A stretch of DNA of 64,000 nucleotides from Aquimarina aquimarini (GTDB taxonomy: Bacteria; Bacteroidota; Bacteroidia; Flavobacteriales; Flavobacteriaceae), in assembly GCF_900299535.1 (NCBI RefSeq), contig NZ_OMKE01000035.1, positions 1 to 64,000 of the forward strand, written 5' to 3'. The stretch's first letter is position 1; every line of letters starts with the position of its first letter. Position numbers and translations under genes: made by a program. Shown here in pieces: positions 25,932-35,635 of the stretch. A model generated the notes under the pieces. That model was given only the letters and a program-made list of their open reading frames with translations. It made no database searches and was not told where the DNA came from.

Positions 25932-27683
25932 ATGTCTCTAAACATTGCATCAAATCCACTAATTGATAAACTACCTCCTCATTTAAAACAGTTTATTAAG
26001 CCTCAAAATTATGAGGAATATACTCCAGTGGATCATGCTGTATGGAGGTATGTGATGCGCAAAAACATCACTTCGTTGAGCAAAGTTGCTCATGATTCTT
26101 ATTTAAATGGTTTGAAAAAAACAGGAATTTCTGTAAATGATATTCCAAGTATGTACGGCATGAACAGAATCCTTAAAGAGATTGGTTGGGCTGCTGTGGC
26201 TGTAGATGGTTTTATTCCTCCTAATGCTTTTATGGAGTTTCAAGCATATAACATTCTTGTTATCGCGTCAGACATTAGGCAACTCGAAAATATAGAATAT
26301 ACTCCTGCTCCCGATATCATTCACGAAGCCGCAGGGCATGCTCCAATTATCGCTAATCCAGATTATGCAGAATACTTACGTCGTTTTGGAAAAATTGGAT
26401 GCAAAGCTATTTCTTCTAAAAGAGATTATGACATGTATGAGGCTGTACGCAGTCTTTCTATCCTAAAAGAAGCATATGATAGTAACCCTAAAGATATTGA
26501 AGAAGCTGAGCAACGTATCTTGACTTTACAAAACCAAAAAGAAGATCCTTCTGAAATGGCTTTGATACGCAACTTACACTGGTGGACTGTTGAATACGGT
26601 CTAATCGGATCGGTTGAAAATCCTAAAATATACGGAGCTGGCTTACTCTCTTCTATCGGAGAGAGCGAATGGTGTATGACAGACCACGTACAAAAACTCC
26701 CTTACTCTCCCAAGGCTGCTTTTCAAGATTTTGATATTACCAAACCTCAACCTCAATTATTTGTAACTCCAGATTTTGCATATCTATGTCAAGTACTTGA
26801 AGAGTTTGCTGATACTATGGCCCTAAGAAAAGGAGGGCATCGCGGTCTTGCTAAACTCATAGAGTCTGAGAATTTAGGTACTATAGAATTGAGCACAGGA
26901 TTACAAATATCAGGGGTATTTACCAGAATGATAAAAAATGAAGATAATGAAGTTATTTATTTTGAAACGAAGGGGCCAACTGCACTATCATTTAGAGAAA
27001 AAGAGCTTATAGGGCATGGAATAGAGGCTCACCCTGACGGAATGAGATCTCCTCTTGGAAAATTAAAAGGAATTAATCTTGCTATAGAAAACATGTCTCC
27101 CAGAGACCTAAAAGCTTATAATTTTTATGATGGAGAATATATCGAATTTGAATTTGAAAGCGGGATCACCATTGCAGGAACTAATATTACGGGTATCAGA
27201 AACATCAAGGGAGAACTTATCTTGATTCAATTTAGTGAGTGTACAATCATGTATAATGATGAATATCTTTTTAAACCAGAATGGGGAACTTTTGATCTTG
27301 CTGTAGGAAAAGAAATTGTTTCGGCTTTTTCTGGCCCAGCAGATGACCTTTCTTTTAACCTTGTTACCCACAATCCTTCTTCTACAACTGCAAAACGCAC
27401 GTATTCTGATAAGGAAGAGGAATTACATTCTTTATATCAATCTGTAAAAAACATTAGAGAGGGCAAAAACACTATGTTTTCTCTTGAAGCAGTCTTTGAT
27501 ATCCTTAAAAAAGATCACTCATCAGATTGGTTATTACCTCTGGAAATCTATGAACTCACTTATAACAGGGATAAAAATTTCACTATACAAATCGCGCAAC
27601 ATCTTGAAGAAATACAATCTAAAAAACCTAAAATCAAGCACCTTATTAATAGTGGACTGGAAATTACACATAAAAATTCTTAG
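25932..27683 (+). CDS. phhA: Aromatic amino acid hydroxylase (phenylalanine 4-monooxygenase type) with long C-terminal extension
   Basis: This 583-residue iron/pterin-dependent hydroxylase has H131 and H136 in 'PDIIHEAAGHAPI' and E221 in 'HWWTVEYGLIG', which together are the facial triad. The catalytic half spans about 25-310 and would convert Phe to Tyr (or a related aromatic reaction). Bacterial phenylalanine hydroxylases usually stop near 260-300 residues. Here a further ~270 residues follow with no recognisable domain ('LQISGVFTRMIKNEDNEVIYFETKGPTALSF...'). This extension is seen in flavobacterial relatives as far as I recall. It is the only large plus-strand gene near the paa block. Confidence 0.9.
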   Translation: MSLNIASNPLIDKLPPHLKQFIKPQNYEEYTPVDHAVWRYVMRKNITSLSKVAHDSYLNGLKKTGISVNDIPSMYGMNRILKEIGWAAVAVDGFIPPNAFMEFQAYNILVIASDIRQLENIEYTPAPDIIHEAAGHAPIIANPDYAEYLRRFGKIGCKAISSKRDYDMYEAVRSLSILKEAYDSNPKDIEEAEQRILTLQNQKEDPSEMALIRNLHWWTVEYGLIGSVENPKIYGAGLLSSIGESEWCMTDHVQKLPYSPKAAFQDFDITKPQPQLFVTPDFAYLCQVLEEFADTMALRKGGHRGLAKLIESENLGTIELSTGLQISGVFTRMIKNEDNEVIYFETKGPTALSFREKELIGHGIEAHPDGMRSPLGKLKGINLAIENMSPRDLKAYNFYDGEYIEFEFESGITIAGTNITGIRNIKGELILIQFSECTIMYNDEYLFKPEWGTFDLAVGKEIVSAFSGPADDLSFNLVTHNPSSTTAKRTYSDKEEELHSLYQSVKNIREGKNTMFSLEAVFDILKKDHSSDWLLPLEIYELTYNRDKNFTIQIAQHLEEIQSKKPKIKHLINSGLEITHKNS

Positions 27684-27727
27684 ATAGTAAAAAGGTTTTC
27701 ATCCCTTTTATAGTTTCTCAAAAACAG

Positions 27728-27755
27728 TTAATCCCCCTATGAAATAAGGGATTTT
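27728..27755 (+). terminator. Weak hairpin after the hydroxylase gene
   Basis: AATCCC (27730-27735) pairs with GGGATT (27748-27753) and is followed by TTAACC. The stem is short and the T-run poor, so this is only a candidate terminator. Confidence 0.25.
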
Positions 27756-27817
27756 AACCTCTTTTCTTACACCACTCCTTCTTTTACATTTATTACTTAA
27801 TCTTAAAGTTAGTAAAG

Positions 27818-28267
27818 ATGAGTAATAAAAAAGAACAATTACAACAACTAAAACGGCATGTCAGTAGGCTAAAAAAAGCAGAAAAGAAAGAACCTCTTTC
27901 TCAAAAAGAATGGAGTGATTTATTTATCAACACAACCAAAGCTGGGGCTGCAAAAGTTACCAACGAGGTAAAAAAAGATATTTCTCTTTTTGCAAAAAAA
28001 CAAAAAGCAAGTGTTTATCAACCTCGTAACACTAAGAAGGTCCCCAAATGGGTATATATGCTTATCGAAAGTGGCAAATCAGAAGAAGAGGTGTTTTCTT
28101 ATGTTTTGAAACGAGTTCAGCGATCTCCAAACCGATATTCTTTAGAACTGCTTCAAGAAATCGTGAATGATACCAGTAGAAAAGGAAATTCTCCAGAGTT
28201 TGTCAAAAAAATGATACCTCAGGAATTAGTCAACAGTTTTATCAAACTCACAAATCCTAAAAAATAA
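27818..28267 (+). CDS. Hypothetical basic helical protein, first gene of a two-gene cassette
   Basis: This 149-residue protein has no signal peptide or membrane segment. It is rich in Lys and predicted helical, starting with a coiled-coil-like 'KKEQLQQLKRHVSRLKKAEKKEPLSQKEWSDLF'. A C-terminal half follows: 'VPKWVYMLIESGKSEEEVFSYVLKRVQRSPNRYSLELLQEIV'. I recognise no family. It ends 6 bases before the next gene, so the two are surely co-transcribed. A chaperone, immunity or structural role for the partner would all be guesses. Confidence 0.7.
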   Translation: MSNKKEQLQQLKRHVSRLKKAEKKEPLSQKEWSDLFINTTKAGAAKVTNEVKKDISLFAKKQKASVYQPRNTKKVPKWVYMLIESGKSEEEVFSYVLKRVQRSPNRYSLELLQEIVNDTSRKGNSPEFVKKMIPQELVNSFIKLTNPKK

Positions 28268-28273
28268 ACAGTC

Positions 28274-29158
28274 ATGTCATTATCATTTATAACTTCGATA
28301 CACGATTTTAATAATCAGGGAGGAACAGCACAGGTGCTAGGACTGAGCAAAAGTGCCCGATATAATAAAAGAAGAGCTACTGATTTATCTAATGCCAACT
28401 TATTGAATGACATCAGCTCTGCAAGGGTTTATAATTCATCTACTGTTGATGCTACAATGATCTTATTTAAACCTCCATTTTCTTTTTTACCATCATATCC
28501 TGATTTTCAAGGTGATTTTTTACAAATAACCAATAAAGAAGGTTCCAGTTCTGACTTTGATGTTGATCAACTTTCTGCCTATAATTTTAACAACAAAACT
28601 CAAAGTATCCTTCTTGTAGGGCCTAATAAAGATGGCTTTGAATTTAGATTAAGCTTTAGGGATTTATTTTTTGAAAAATGGAAAACTACACTTGATAGTG
28701 CTCTAAGTGGCTCTAGGGCCAGTAGAAAAGGCAACCCTACACTTACCTGGGAAATGTGGCCTCTGAATATCAGCCACCTGAATTCTGACAGAATGTACCT
28801 AAAGATTCATCAAAAACTCAATATAAACATTCCGTTTTGGCCTGACTACGATGCTAGTCTTACATATCATATATATCTGTACCTAAATGGTTCTGGCAGA
28901 ATACGAGGGCATGTGGCTCGTTGGGCGTACTGGGTAGAAAGTGGTGTCAAATCGGGTAGTATTGCCGATCAGCTTGAACCTAAGGTTATTGAAGGAATGA
29001 ATACCTTGAATGACAAACTCAATGAGGAGTTAGCTCCTTATGCTTCTATCACCTTCAAAGATCTTTATTACCTGCCTGGTGACCAAACTTCAAGCATCAA
29101 TACTGGTATCATGCAAGGCTCTACTACTGATGATGTTACTATCGTCTTGAATCTTTAA
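28274..29158 (+). CDS. Hypothetical protein with possible beta/gamma-crystallin-like N-terminus
   Basis: This 294-residue protein has no signal peptide. The stretch 'ISSARVYNSSTVDATMILFKPPF....YPDFQGDFLQIT' (about 46-85) resembles the Greek-key motif of beta/gamma crystallins ('SSLRV...W.VTLY...NFQG..L.IT'). The C-terminal half ('LTWEMWPLNISHLNSDRMYLKIHQKLNINIPFWPDYDASLTYHIYLYLNGSGRIRGHVARWAYWVESG') looks like an all-beta domain followed by one helix. I cannot name it. It follows a small basic protein by 6 bases, and an 18-bp-arm hairpin lies just after its stop. Confidence 0.7.
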   Translation: MSLSFITSIHDFNNQGGTAQVLGLSKSARYNKRRATDLSNANLLNDISSARVYNSSTVDATMILFKPPFSFLPSYPDFQGDFLQITNKEGSSSDFDVDQLSAYNFNNKTQSILLVGPNKDGFEFRLSFRDLFFEKWKTTLDSALSGSRASRKGNPTLTWEMWPLNISHLNSDRMYLKIHQKLNINIPFWPDYDASLTYHIYLYLNGSGRIRGHVARWAYWVESGVKSGSIADQLEPKVIEGMNTLNDKLNEELAPYASITFKDLYYLPGDQTSSINTGIMQGSTTDDVTIVLNL

Positions 29159-29162
29159 TGTT

Positions 29163-29215
29163 ATACCATTTACACTTTGAATTTACCTCAATAAAACTCA
29201 AAGTGTAAATGGTAT
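29163..29215. repeat. Perfect 18-bp inverted repeat (dispersed hairpin family, complete copy)
   Basis: The arms ATACCATTTACACTTTGA (29163-29180) and TCAAAGTGTAAATGGTAT (29198-29215) are exact complements around a 17-base loop. The left arm plus loop recur at 46768-46800. It lies between convergent genes and may end transcription on both strands, although no T-run follows. Confidence 0.7.
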
Positions 29216-29347
29216 TATATCTGGATGCTAGAATATCCTATTGGTTATAGCTATTTAGATGAAAACCGAAAGCACTTCACATAGCACACAGATACCAATT
29301 CTAATGTAATAACACCTACTTAAAATATCTTTTTTTTGGCCTATACT

Positions 29348-30295
29348 TCAAAACTCCATAAACGGATACTCTTGTTGAAGCACGTGTTTTTTTTGTTCTA
29401 CCTTTTTTAAAAATTGTTGGTATTGCTCACTTTGTGGATTAAAAGGTCTATGCGCCATTCCTTTTTTAACCTCTTCTACTCTTTTCATTATCATAGAAGT
29501 ATTTTCTGAAACCCAGGTTTTCATAAAGTATTCCCATATATATTGTACTGCCAATGTACTGGGATGAATCATATCTGTATCATAAAAACGGTAATCTCTC
29601 AGCTCATCCATCATAATTTCATAAGAAGGAAAATAGCCTGTATTTTTATTTTTATCAATTACTTGATGCACAGCTGTGATTAGGTGAGATTTACTTCTAT
29701 TGTTTTCTACAAACCCATCTTTGCTATGACGTACTGGTGAGACTGTAAATATAATTTCTGCTGTTGGATTAAGTCCTCTAATCAAATGAGCACTATTCTG
29801 CAAGCATTGCGTTATCTCATCAACAGATAAGAGTTCTTTATCAAATTCTCTTTGCGGAATTTTATGACAATTCGCCACCACCATATCCAATGCTTTAAGA
29901 CGATATACCCATGCTGTACCCAGCGTAATAACAATATGAGAAGCTGATTGTATCTGGCTCTGGGTAAACAACAAAGCATCATTAAGATCAGAAAGTAACT
30001 GATCTTGATTTGCATTGCTTAATGAGGAATGTGCATCAAAACAATGCCATTGCTCATTTGCATAAAACAAATCCGTTTTGGTATATTGCTCCCCTTGGGT
30101 AGCCATCCACAAAAATGTTTCTATTGCCTTAGGATGAAACAATATACCAAATGGATTGATGGTATTTCTAAACTTAAAATACTCAAACCGATCTCCAATA
30201 TTCTCTGCAAAACACGAACCTATCAGTATAAGCTCTGATTTATAATCAATTTTTGGTTGCCGAGATTGTATTGGTATATTGGTTTGCAGATTCAT
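29348..30295 (-). CDS. GSCFA-domain protein
   Basis: This 315-residue protein carries the family name motif near the N-terminus as 'LILIGSCFAENIGDRFEYFKF' (about 24-44), then 'NPFGILFHP'. 'HIVITLGTAWVYRL', 'FTVSPVRHSKDGFVENNRSKSHL' and 'YFPSYEIMMDELRDYRFYDTDMIHPSTLAVQYIWEYF' follow. This is an SGNH-hydrolase-like fold with Ser, Asp and His in place, but the substrate of GSCFA proteins is unknown. It follows alaS by 55 bases on the same strand, a conserved pairing in flavobacteria. Confidence 0.92.
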   Translation of the reverse strand: MNLQTNIPIQSRQPKIDYKSELILIGSCFAENIGDRFEYFKFRNTINPFGILFHPKAIETFLWMATQGEQYTKTDLFYANEQWHCFDAHSSLSNANQDQLLSDLNDALLFTQSQIQSASHIVITLGTAWVYRLKALDMVVANCHKIPQREFDKELLSVDEITQCLQNSAHLIRGLNPTAEIIFTVSPVRHSKDGFVENNRSKSHLITAVHQVIDKNKNTGYFPSYEIMMDELRDYRFYDTDMIHPSTLAVQYIWEYFMKTWVSENTSMIMKRVEEVKKGMAHRPFNPQSEQYQQFLKKVEQKKHVLQQEYPFMEF

Positions 30296-30350
30296 ATATC
30301 TTGCTACCCTATCTCTTTAATTCACAAAGAGTGGGAGTTTATTTTATGGT

Positions 30351-32984
30351 TTATTTCAAATACTGTCTTGCATTATCTAGTGCCTCTTGTACCCCTGCTG
30401 GATTTTTACCTCCTGCAGTAGCAAAAAATGGTTGTCCGCCGCCGCCGCCTTGAATATATTTACCTAATTCACGAACGACCTGACCTGCATTTAATTGCTT
30501 TTCTTCTACCAGGTTTTTAGATATATAACACGACAATAATGCTTTTCCGTTTTGATCTGAGCCAAACAACATAACTACATTTTCAAGCTCTCCACCGATT
30601 TCAAATGACAAATCTTTGATTCCTGCCGCATCCAAATCTATCTTTTTTGCCAAAAAGTTAATTCCGTTTACTTCTTCAAATTCTTTTTTCAGGCCTCCCT
30701 TTAAGTTTTTAGCTTTATCTTTAAGTAATGCTTCAATTTGCTTTTTTAACACTACATTCTCTTCTTGTAACCCCTTTATCGTTTTTACAGGATCTTTAGG
30801 GTTTTTCAACACATCTTTTATCTCATAAAAGGTTCTGTTATTCTCAAAATAAAATTCTTTTGTAGCATCCCCAGTAATTGCTTCTATACGTCTGATTCCT
30901 GATGCAATTGCTCCTTCAGATTTAATTTTAAAATGCCAAATATCACCTGTGTTTTGCACATGAGTACCCCCACACAATTCTATTGATTCCCCAAATCTAA
31001 CGGTACGTACTGTATCGCCATATTTCTCACCAAATAGTGCCATTGCTCCTTGCTCTTGAGCTACTTCTATCGATACACCTCGTTGTTCTACAAATGGCAA
31101 CTTACCTTCTATACGAGAATTCACAAAACTCTCTACGTCTCTTAGTTCTTCTACTGTCAATTTATTATAATGACTAAAATCAAATCGCAAATATTTAGAA
31201 TGCACTGCAGATCCTTTTTGCTCTACATGTGTTCCCAGTATTGTTCGCAATGCCTGATGCAACAAATGCGTTGCTGTATGATTACATGCTGTTCTAAAAC
31301 GCTGTCTCTCATCAACTGCCGCTTTAAAAGTTCCTGTAACATCTTTTGGTAATTCTTTTGTAATATGAAGTAGTAAGTTATTTTCTTTCTTGGTATCTAC
31401 TACATACACTACTTCTCCATTGGAAGCTTCTAGGTATCCCTTATCTCCTACTTGCCCTCCTCCTTCTGCATAAAAAGGAGTAAGATTAAAGACTATTTGA
31501 TACTGTACTCCTTCTTTTTTGGTTTCTACCTTTCTATAGCGAACAATCTTAACTCTAGATTCTAAACTATCATATCCTACAAACTCTGTCTCTTTATCAT
31601 CATCTAAAACAACCCAATCTCCAGTAGCTATAGATGTAGCAGCACGCCCTCCTTCTTTTTGTTTTTGCATTTCTACATCAAAAGCTTCTTCTTCATAGGT
31701 TAACCCTTTTTCAAAAAGGATCAGTCCTGTCAAATCTTTTGGAAAACCGTAGGTGTCATATAGTTTAAAAACTTTCTTACCAGAAACAACTTTTCCTGTA
31801 GTTTCTGCTATGATAGAGTCCAGCAATACTAGCCCTTGATCCAATGTTCTTAAAAATGAATACTCTTCTTCTTTAATCACATTTTGGATGAGTTGTTTTT
31901 GATCCTTAAGCTCAGGAAATGCATCTCCCATTTTTTTGACTAGCACACTTACCAATCTATAAATAAAAGGCTCTTTGGTATCAAGAAATGTAAATCCGTA
32001 TCTGATTGCTCTTCTCAAAATTCTACGAATCACATATCCTGCTCCTGTATTACTAGGCAATTGCCCATCTGCAATAGAAAAAGATACAGCCCTAACATGA
32101 TCTGCAATTACTCTAATTGCCACACTCACTTTTCCATCTTCGTCTGATGGCAAACTGTTCTTATCGTATTTAGACTTAGTAATTGTCTCTATCTCTCTAA
32201 TTAATGGTGTAAAAACATCTGTATCATAATTTGATTTTTCGCCTTGCAATACCATACATAATCGCTCAAATCCCATTCCTGTATCTACATGTTGTGCAGG
32301 TAGTTTTTCTAGAGATCCGTTTGCTTTACGATTATATTGCATAAAAACTAGGTTCCATATCTCTACAACATGTGGGTGATCTGCATTCACAAGATCACGC
32401 CCAGGAGTCTTAGCTTTTTCTTCATCAGAACGTATATCCACATGAATCTCAGAACAAGGTCCGCAAGGGCCTTGATCTCCCATCTCCCAAAAATTATCTT
32501 TTTTATTACCCATGATGATACGGTCTTCTGGCACAATTGCAGACCAAAGATCATATGCTTCTTGATCCATACCCAACTCATCATCTTTTGAGCCTTCAAA
32601 AACAGAAACATACAATATATCTTTATCAACACCATATACTTCTGTCAATAACTCCCATGCCCACTGGATTGCTTCTTTTTTAAAATAATTACCAAAACTC
32701 CAGTTACCTAGCATTTCAAACATCGTATGATGATAGGTATCCATCCCTACTTCTTCTAGATCATTATGTTTACCACTTACTCGCAAACATTTTTGAGTAT
32801 CGGTAATCCGATTGTTTTTTGGAACACCATTGCCCAAAAAATATTCCTTGAACTGGTTCATCCCAGCATTAGTAAACATCAATGTAGGATCATCTTTGAT
32901 AACCATCGGTGCAGAAGATACTATATCGTGCTTTTTGGATTTAAAAAATTCTAAAAATTGATTTCTAATTTCTTGGGATTTCAT
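30351..32984 (-). CDS. alaS: Alanyl-tRNA synthetase
   Basis: This 877-residue class II synthetase attaches Ala to tRNA-Ala. The N-terminal catalytic core has '[16 protein letters not shown]' and '[23 protein letters not shown]'. The editing domain has the metal-binding '[12 protein letters not shown]' and 'CGGTH'. A C-terminal DHHA1 domain ends with a Gly-rich '[15 protein letters not shown]'. Length is normal. It is the first gene of a pair with the GSCFA protein, and is divergent from the M23 peptidase gene. Confidence 0.97.
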   Translation of the reverse strand: MKSQEIRNQFLEFFKSKKHDIVSSAPMVIKDDPTLMFTNAGMNQFKEYFLGNGVPKNNRITDTQKCLRVSGKHNDLEEVGMDTYHHTMFEMLGNWSFGNYFKKEAIQWAWELLTEVYGVDKDILYVSVFEGSKDDELGMDQEAYDLWSAIVPEDRIIMGNKKDNFWEMGDQGPCGPCSEIHVDIRSDEEKAKTPGRDLVNADHPHVVEIWNLVFMQYNRKANGSLEKLPAQHVDTGMGFERLCMVLQGEKSNYDTDVFTPLIREIETITKSKYDKNSLPSDEDGKVSVAIRVIADHVRAVSFSIADGQLPSNTGAGYVIRRILRRAIRYGFTFLDTKEPFIYRLVSVLVKKMGDAFPELKDQKQLIQNVIKEEEYSFLRTLDQGLVLLDSIIAETTGKVVSGKKVFKLYDTYGFPKDLTGLILFEKGLTYEEEAFDVEMQKQKEGGRAATSIATGDWVVLDDDKETEFVGYDSLESRVKIVRYRKVETKKEGVQYQIVFNLTPFYAEGGGQVGDKGYLEASNGEVVYVVDTKKENNLLLHITKELPKDVTGTFKAAVDERQRFRTACNHTATHLLHQALRTILGTHVEQKGSAVHSKYLRFDFSHYNKLTVEELRDVESFVNSRIEGKLPFVEQRGVSIEVAQEQGAMALFGEKYGDTVRTVRFGESIELCGGTHVQNTGDIWHFKIKSEGAIASGIRRIEAITGDATKEFYFENNRTFYEIKDVLKNPKDPVKTIKGLQEENVVLKKQIEALLKDKAKNLKGGLKKEFEEVNGINFLAKKIDLDAAGIKDLSFEIGGELENVVMLFGSDQNGKALLSCYISKNLVEEKQLNAGQVVRELGKYIQGGGGGQPFFATAGGKNPAGVQEALDNARQYLK

Positions 32985-33091
32985 GGATTCTATATATTAT
33001 ATTTTTTCAAACAAAACTGCTAACAACACAACATTCATTTATTTATTATGTTATAACACATGGTTTTAATTCGATATTTGTCAGTTTTTTC

Positions 33092-33119
33092 TTGACTTTG
33101 TAACAATTTGTTATATTTG
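33092..33119 (+). promoter_or_regulatory. Predicted promoter of the M23 peptidase operon
   Basis: TTG (33092-33094), 17 bases, then TATATTTG (33112-33119) fits the Bacteroidota consensus TTG / TAnnTTTG. It lies about 70 bases upstream of the M23 peptidase ATG. Confidence 0.65.
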
Positions 33120-33190
33120 TTGCGATGTCTTGGTTCTTATTCAGAACCTCTTATTGGTTGATATCCTGCAAAAATAGCATATTTTAGATT

Positions 33191-34168
33191 ATGTCAAAGG
33201 TTAAATATTACTATGATAGTGACACTCTTTCTTATCGAAGAATAGAGCAAAAAAAAGGTCGTAAATTTGGTATCGCAGCATTGGGAGTTGTTGGTTCTTT
33301 TTTGGCTGGATTTGTCTTACTACTCATTTACTTAAACATACCCCAATTAGAGACTCCAAAAGAAAAAACGTACCGTAGAGAGCTAGAAAACATGCAACTA
33401 CAATACGATTTGATGAATCAACGATTGAAGCGTAATGAAAATATATTGGAAGAAATTGCTGATCGTGACAATAACATTTATCGCCTGTATTTTGGAGCAA
33501 ATCCTATTCCAGATGAATTACGTAATGCAGGATTTGGAGGTGTAAATAGATACAAAAGTCTTGAAGGTTTTAATAATTCTGAAATTATTATAGAGAGTAG
33601 TAAGCGAATTGATAAGCTAACAAAACAGATTGTTGTACAATCAAAATCTCTTGATGAAATTGCTTCTCTAGCAGAAAAAAAAGAAGAATTATTAGCTACG
33701 ATCCCAGCTATACAACCTATAAAAAATTCTGATTTAAAACGAATGGCTTCTGGGTACGGATGGAGGAGTGATCCATTTACCAAGGCAAGAAAATTTCATC
33801 ACGGTATGGATTTTTCTGCCAATACAGGAACGCCTGTATATGCCTCTGGTAATGGTGTTGTGACTCGTGCCGATGCCAACTCATCTGGATATGGAAATCA
33901 TGTGCGTATTGACCATGGTTTTAACTATGTAAGCCTCTATGCACACCTGAGTAGGTATAATGTAGAAAAAGGACAAAAGGTAAAACGAGGTGATGTAATC
34001 GGCTACGTTGGAAGCACCGGAAGGTCTGTTGCCCCTCACCTACATTATGAAATTTTTAAAGACGGTGAACGTATCAATCCTCGTAATTTCTACTATGGAA
34101 GTTTAACTCCAAAAGAATTTGCAGAAATGATTAAAGCCTCTAATCTTATTAACGAAACTTTAGATTAA
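33191..34168 (+). CDS. M23-family peptidoglycan endopeptidase, membrane-anchored
   Basis: This 325-residue protein has a short cytoplasmic tail, one membrane segment (about 27-48) and a coiled coil (about 55-85). Its LytM/M23 domain (about 180-300) has zinc-ligand segments 'KFHHGMDFSANTGTPVYASGNGVV' and 'HLHYEIFKDGERINP'. Such enzymes cleave peptidoglycan cross-links or, when placed like this, help morphogenesis. It opens a tight operon with the CapA-like and MerR genes (gaps of 6 and 2 bases). Confidence 0.93.
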   Translation: MSKVKYYYDSDTLSYRRIEQKKGRKFGIAALGVVGSFLAGFVLLLIYLNIPQLETPKEKTYRRELENMQLQYDLMNQRLKRNENILEEIADRDNNIYRLYFGANPIPDELRNAGFGGVNRYKSLEGFNNSEIIIESSKRIDKLTKQIVVQSKSLDEIASLAEKKEELLATIPAIQPIKNSDLKRMASGYGWRSDPFTKARKFHHGMDFSANTGTPVYASGNGVVTRADANSSGYGNHVRIDHGFNYVSLYAHLSRYNVEKGQKVKRGDVIGYVGSTGRSVAPHLHYEIFKDGERINPRNFYYGSLTPKEFAEMIKASNLINETLD

Positions 34169-34174
34169 CTATCA

Positions 34175-35281
34175 ATGCGTAAACTTCTTCTTCTTGTATT
34201 TATTTTTGGATTCTGTTCATCAATACAAGCTCAAAAATATTCAAAAGAAGTGTTAGACTCGATGTATGTCATCGCTCAAAACACCCAATTAGCATTAGCT
34301 AAACCAAAATATATTAAAGTCATGGCCGTTGGTGATATCATGATGGGAACAGATTTTCCCAATGATAGTTACTTACCTCCAAAAGGCAAAGGCCCTTTTG
34401 ATAATGTAAATTCTATATTAACACAAGCGGATATCCTTTTTGGTAATCTTGAAGGTACACTTACCGATGAAGGAGAAAATGCAAAAAGGTGTTCTGACCC
34501 ATCCAAGTGTTACTCTTTTAGGTCTCCTGAGTATTTTGGAAAATACCTTGAAGAAACTGGCTTTGATGTGATGAGTATTGCCAACAATCATATTGGTGAT
34601 TTTGGAACTATAGGTATTAAAAACACCTCCAAAACACTTGAAAAACACAATATCGCTTATGCTGGAGTGTTTGCTCAGCCTTCTACAATTTTTGAGAAAA
34701 ATGGAATTACGTATGGATTTTGTGCTTTTGCCCCAAACAAGGATTGCATAAAAATTCATAACTTAACCAATGCAAAAAAAATTGTAGCAGAACTTAAACA
34801 AAAAGTTGACATTGTAATTGTTTCTTTTCATGGAGGCGCTGAAGGTTTAAAACATACTCATGTTCCCAGAAAAACAGAACGTTTTTATGGTGAGGATAGA
34901 GGAAATGTATATCGCTTTGCTCATACTATGATCGATGCTGGTGCAGATATTATATTAGGGCATGGCCCTCATGTATCTAGAGCTTTTGAAATATATAATA
35001 ATAAATTTATAGCCTACAGTCTTGGTAATTTTTGCACCTATTCTAGATTTAGCTTAGGTGGAATTAAAGGATATGCTCCTATTGCAGAAATTGAGATTGA
35101 CACTGATGGAAATTTCATCAAAGGAAAACTTCATTCTGCAAAACAGATAGATGAAATATATCCTTTTATAGATGAAAAAAAAGGAGCCTTAAAGGCTATC
35201 AAATTACTAACGGAAGAAGATTTTCCTGAAAGTAAACTTATTTTTGAAGACGACGGAAGTTTTGCACAGCAAAAAGAGTAA
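34175..35281 (+). CDS. CapA-family metallophosphatase-like protein
   Basis: This 368-residue secreted protein has a signal peptide (1-19, ending SIQAQ). The PGA_cap (CapA/PgsA-like) domain has metal-site segments 'VGDIMMGTDFP', 'FGNLEGTL', 'ANNHIGDFG', 'SFHGGAEG' and 'LGHGPHV'. CapA proteins are linked to poly-gamma-glutamate capsule, but here no capBC genes are present. A general phosphatase-like envelope role is more likely. It starts 6 bases after the M23 gene and is followed 2 bases later by the MerR gene. Confidence 0.9.
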   Translation: MRKLLLLVFIFGFCSSIQAQKYSKEVLDSMYVIAQNTQLALAKPKYIKVMAVGDIMMGTDFPNDSYLPPKGKGPFDNVNSILTQADILFGNLEGTLTDEGENAKRCSDPSKCYSFRSPEYFGKYLEETGFDVMSIANNHIGDFGTIGIKNTSKTLEKHNIAYAGVFAQPSTIFEKNGITYGFCAFAPNKDCIKIHNLTNAKKIVAELKQKVDIVIVSFHGGAEGLKHTHVPRKTERFYGEDRGNVYRFAHTMIDAGADIILGHGPHVSRAFEIYNNKFIAYSLGNFCTYSRFSLGGIKGYAPIAEIEIDTDGNFIKGKLHSAKQIDEIYPFIDEKKGALKAIKLLTEEDFPESKLIFEDDGSFAQQKE

Positions 35282-35283
35282 TT

Positions 35284-35613
35284 ATGTATGTAAACTTACC
35301 CAAAAAAATGTATTATGGCATTGGCGAAGTAGCTGAAGCTTTTGATGTAAACACTTCTTTAATTCGCTTTTGGGAAAAAGAATTCGACATCATAAAACCC
35401 AAAAAAAATGCCAAGGGTAATAGAAAGTTTACTCCAGAAGACATCAAAAATCTAGAATTAATTTATCATCTGGTAAAAGAACGTGGTTTTACGCTAGAAG
35501 GTGCCAAAATTCACCTCAAAGAACAAAAAAGAGAAGCCCTAGATAGTTTTGATATTATAAGAAAACTAGAATCTATCAAAGGACAACTCCTTAAAATTAA
35601 GGAGCAGTTATAA
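35284..35613 (+). CDS. MerR-family transcriptional regulator
   Basis: This 109-residue protein is made of a MerR winged HTH (about 9-75): 'YYGIGEVAEAFDVNTSLIRFWEKEFDIIKPKKNAKGNRKFTPEDIKNLELIYHLVKERGFTLEGAKIHLKEQ'. A short dimerisation helix follows. No effector domain or Cys metal site is present. It is the third gene of the M23 operon and is conserved in that place in flavobacteria. Confidence 0.93.
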   Translation: MYVNLPKKMYYGIGEVAEAFDVNTSLIRFWEKEFDIIKPKKNAKGNRKFTPEDIKNLELIYHLVKERGFTLEGAKIHLKEQKREALDSFDIIRKLESIKGQLLKIKEQL

Positions 35614-35635
35614 CATTACATAATATATTTGAATT

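Noticed and set aside
33169..33197. Minus-strand TTG / TAnnTTTG pair that could drive alaS
   Set aside because: It is almost 190 bases from the alaS start and overlaps the start of the divergent M23 gene. It is likely a chance match in AT-rich DNA.
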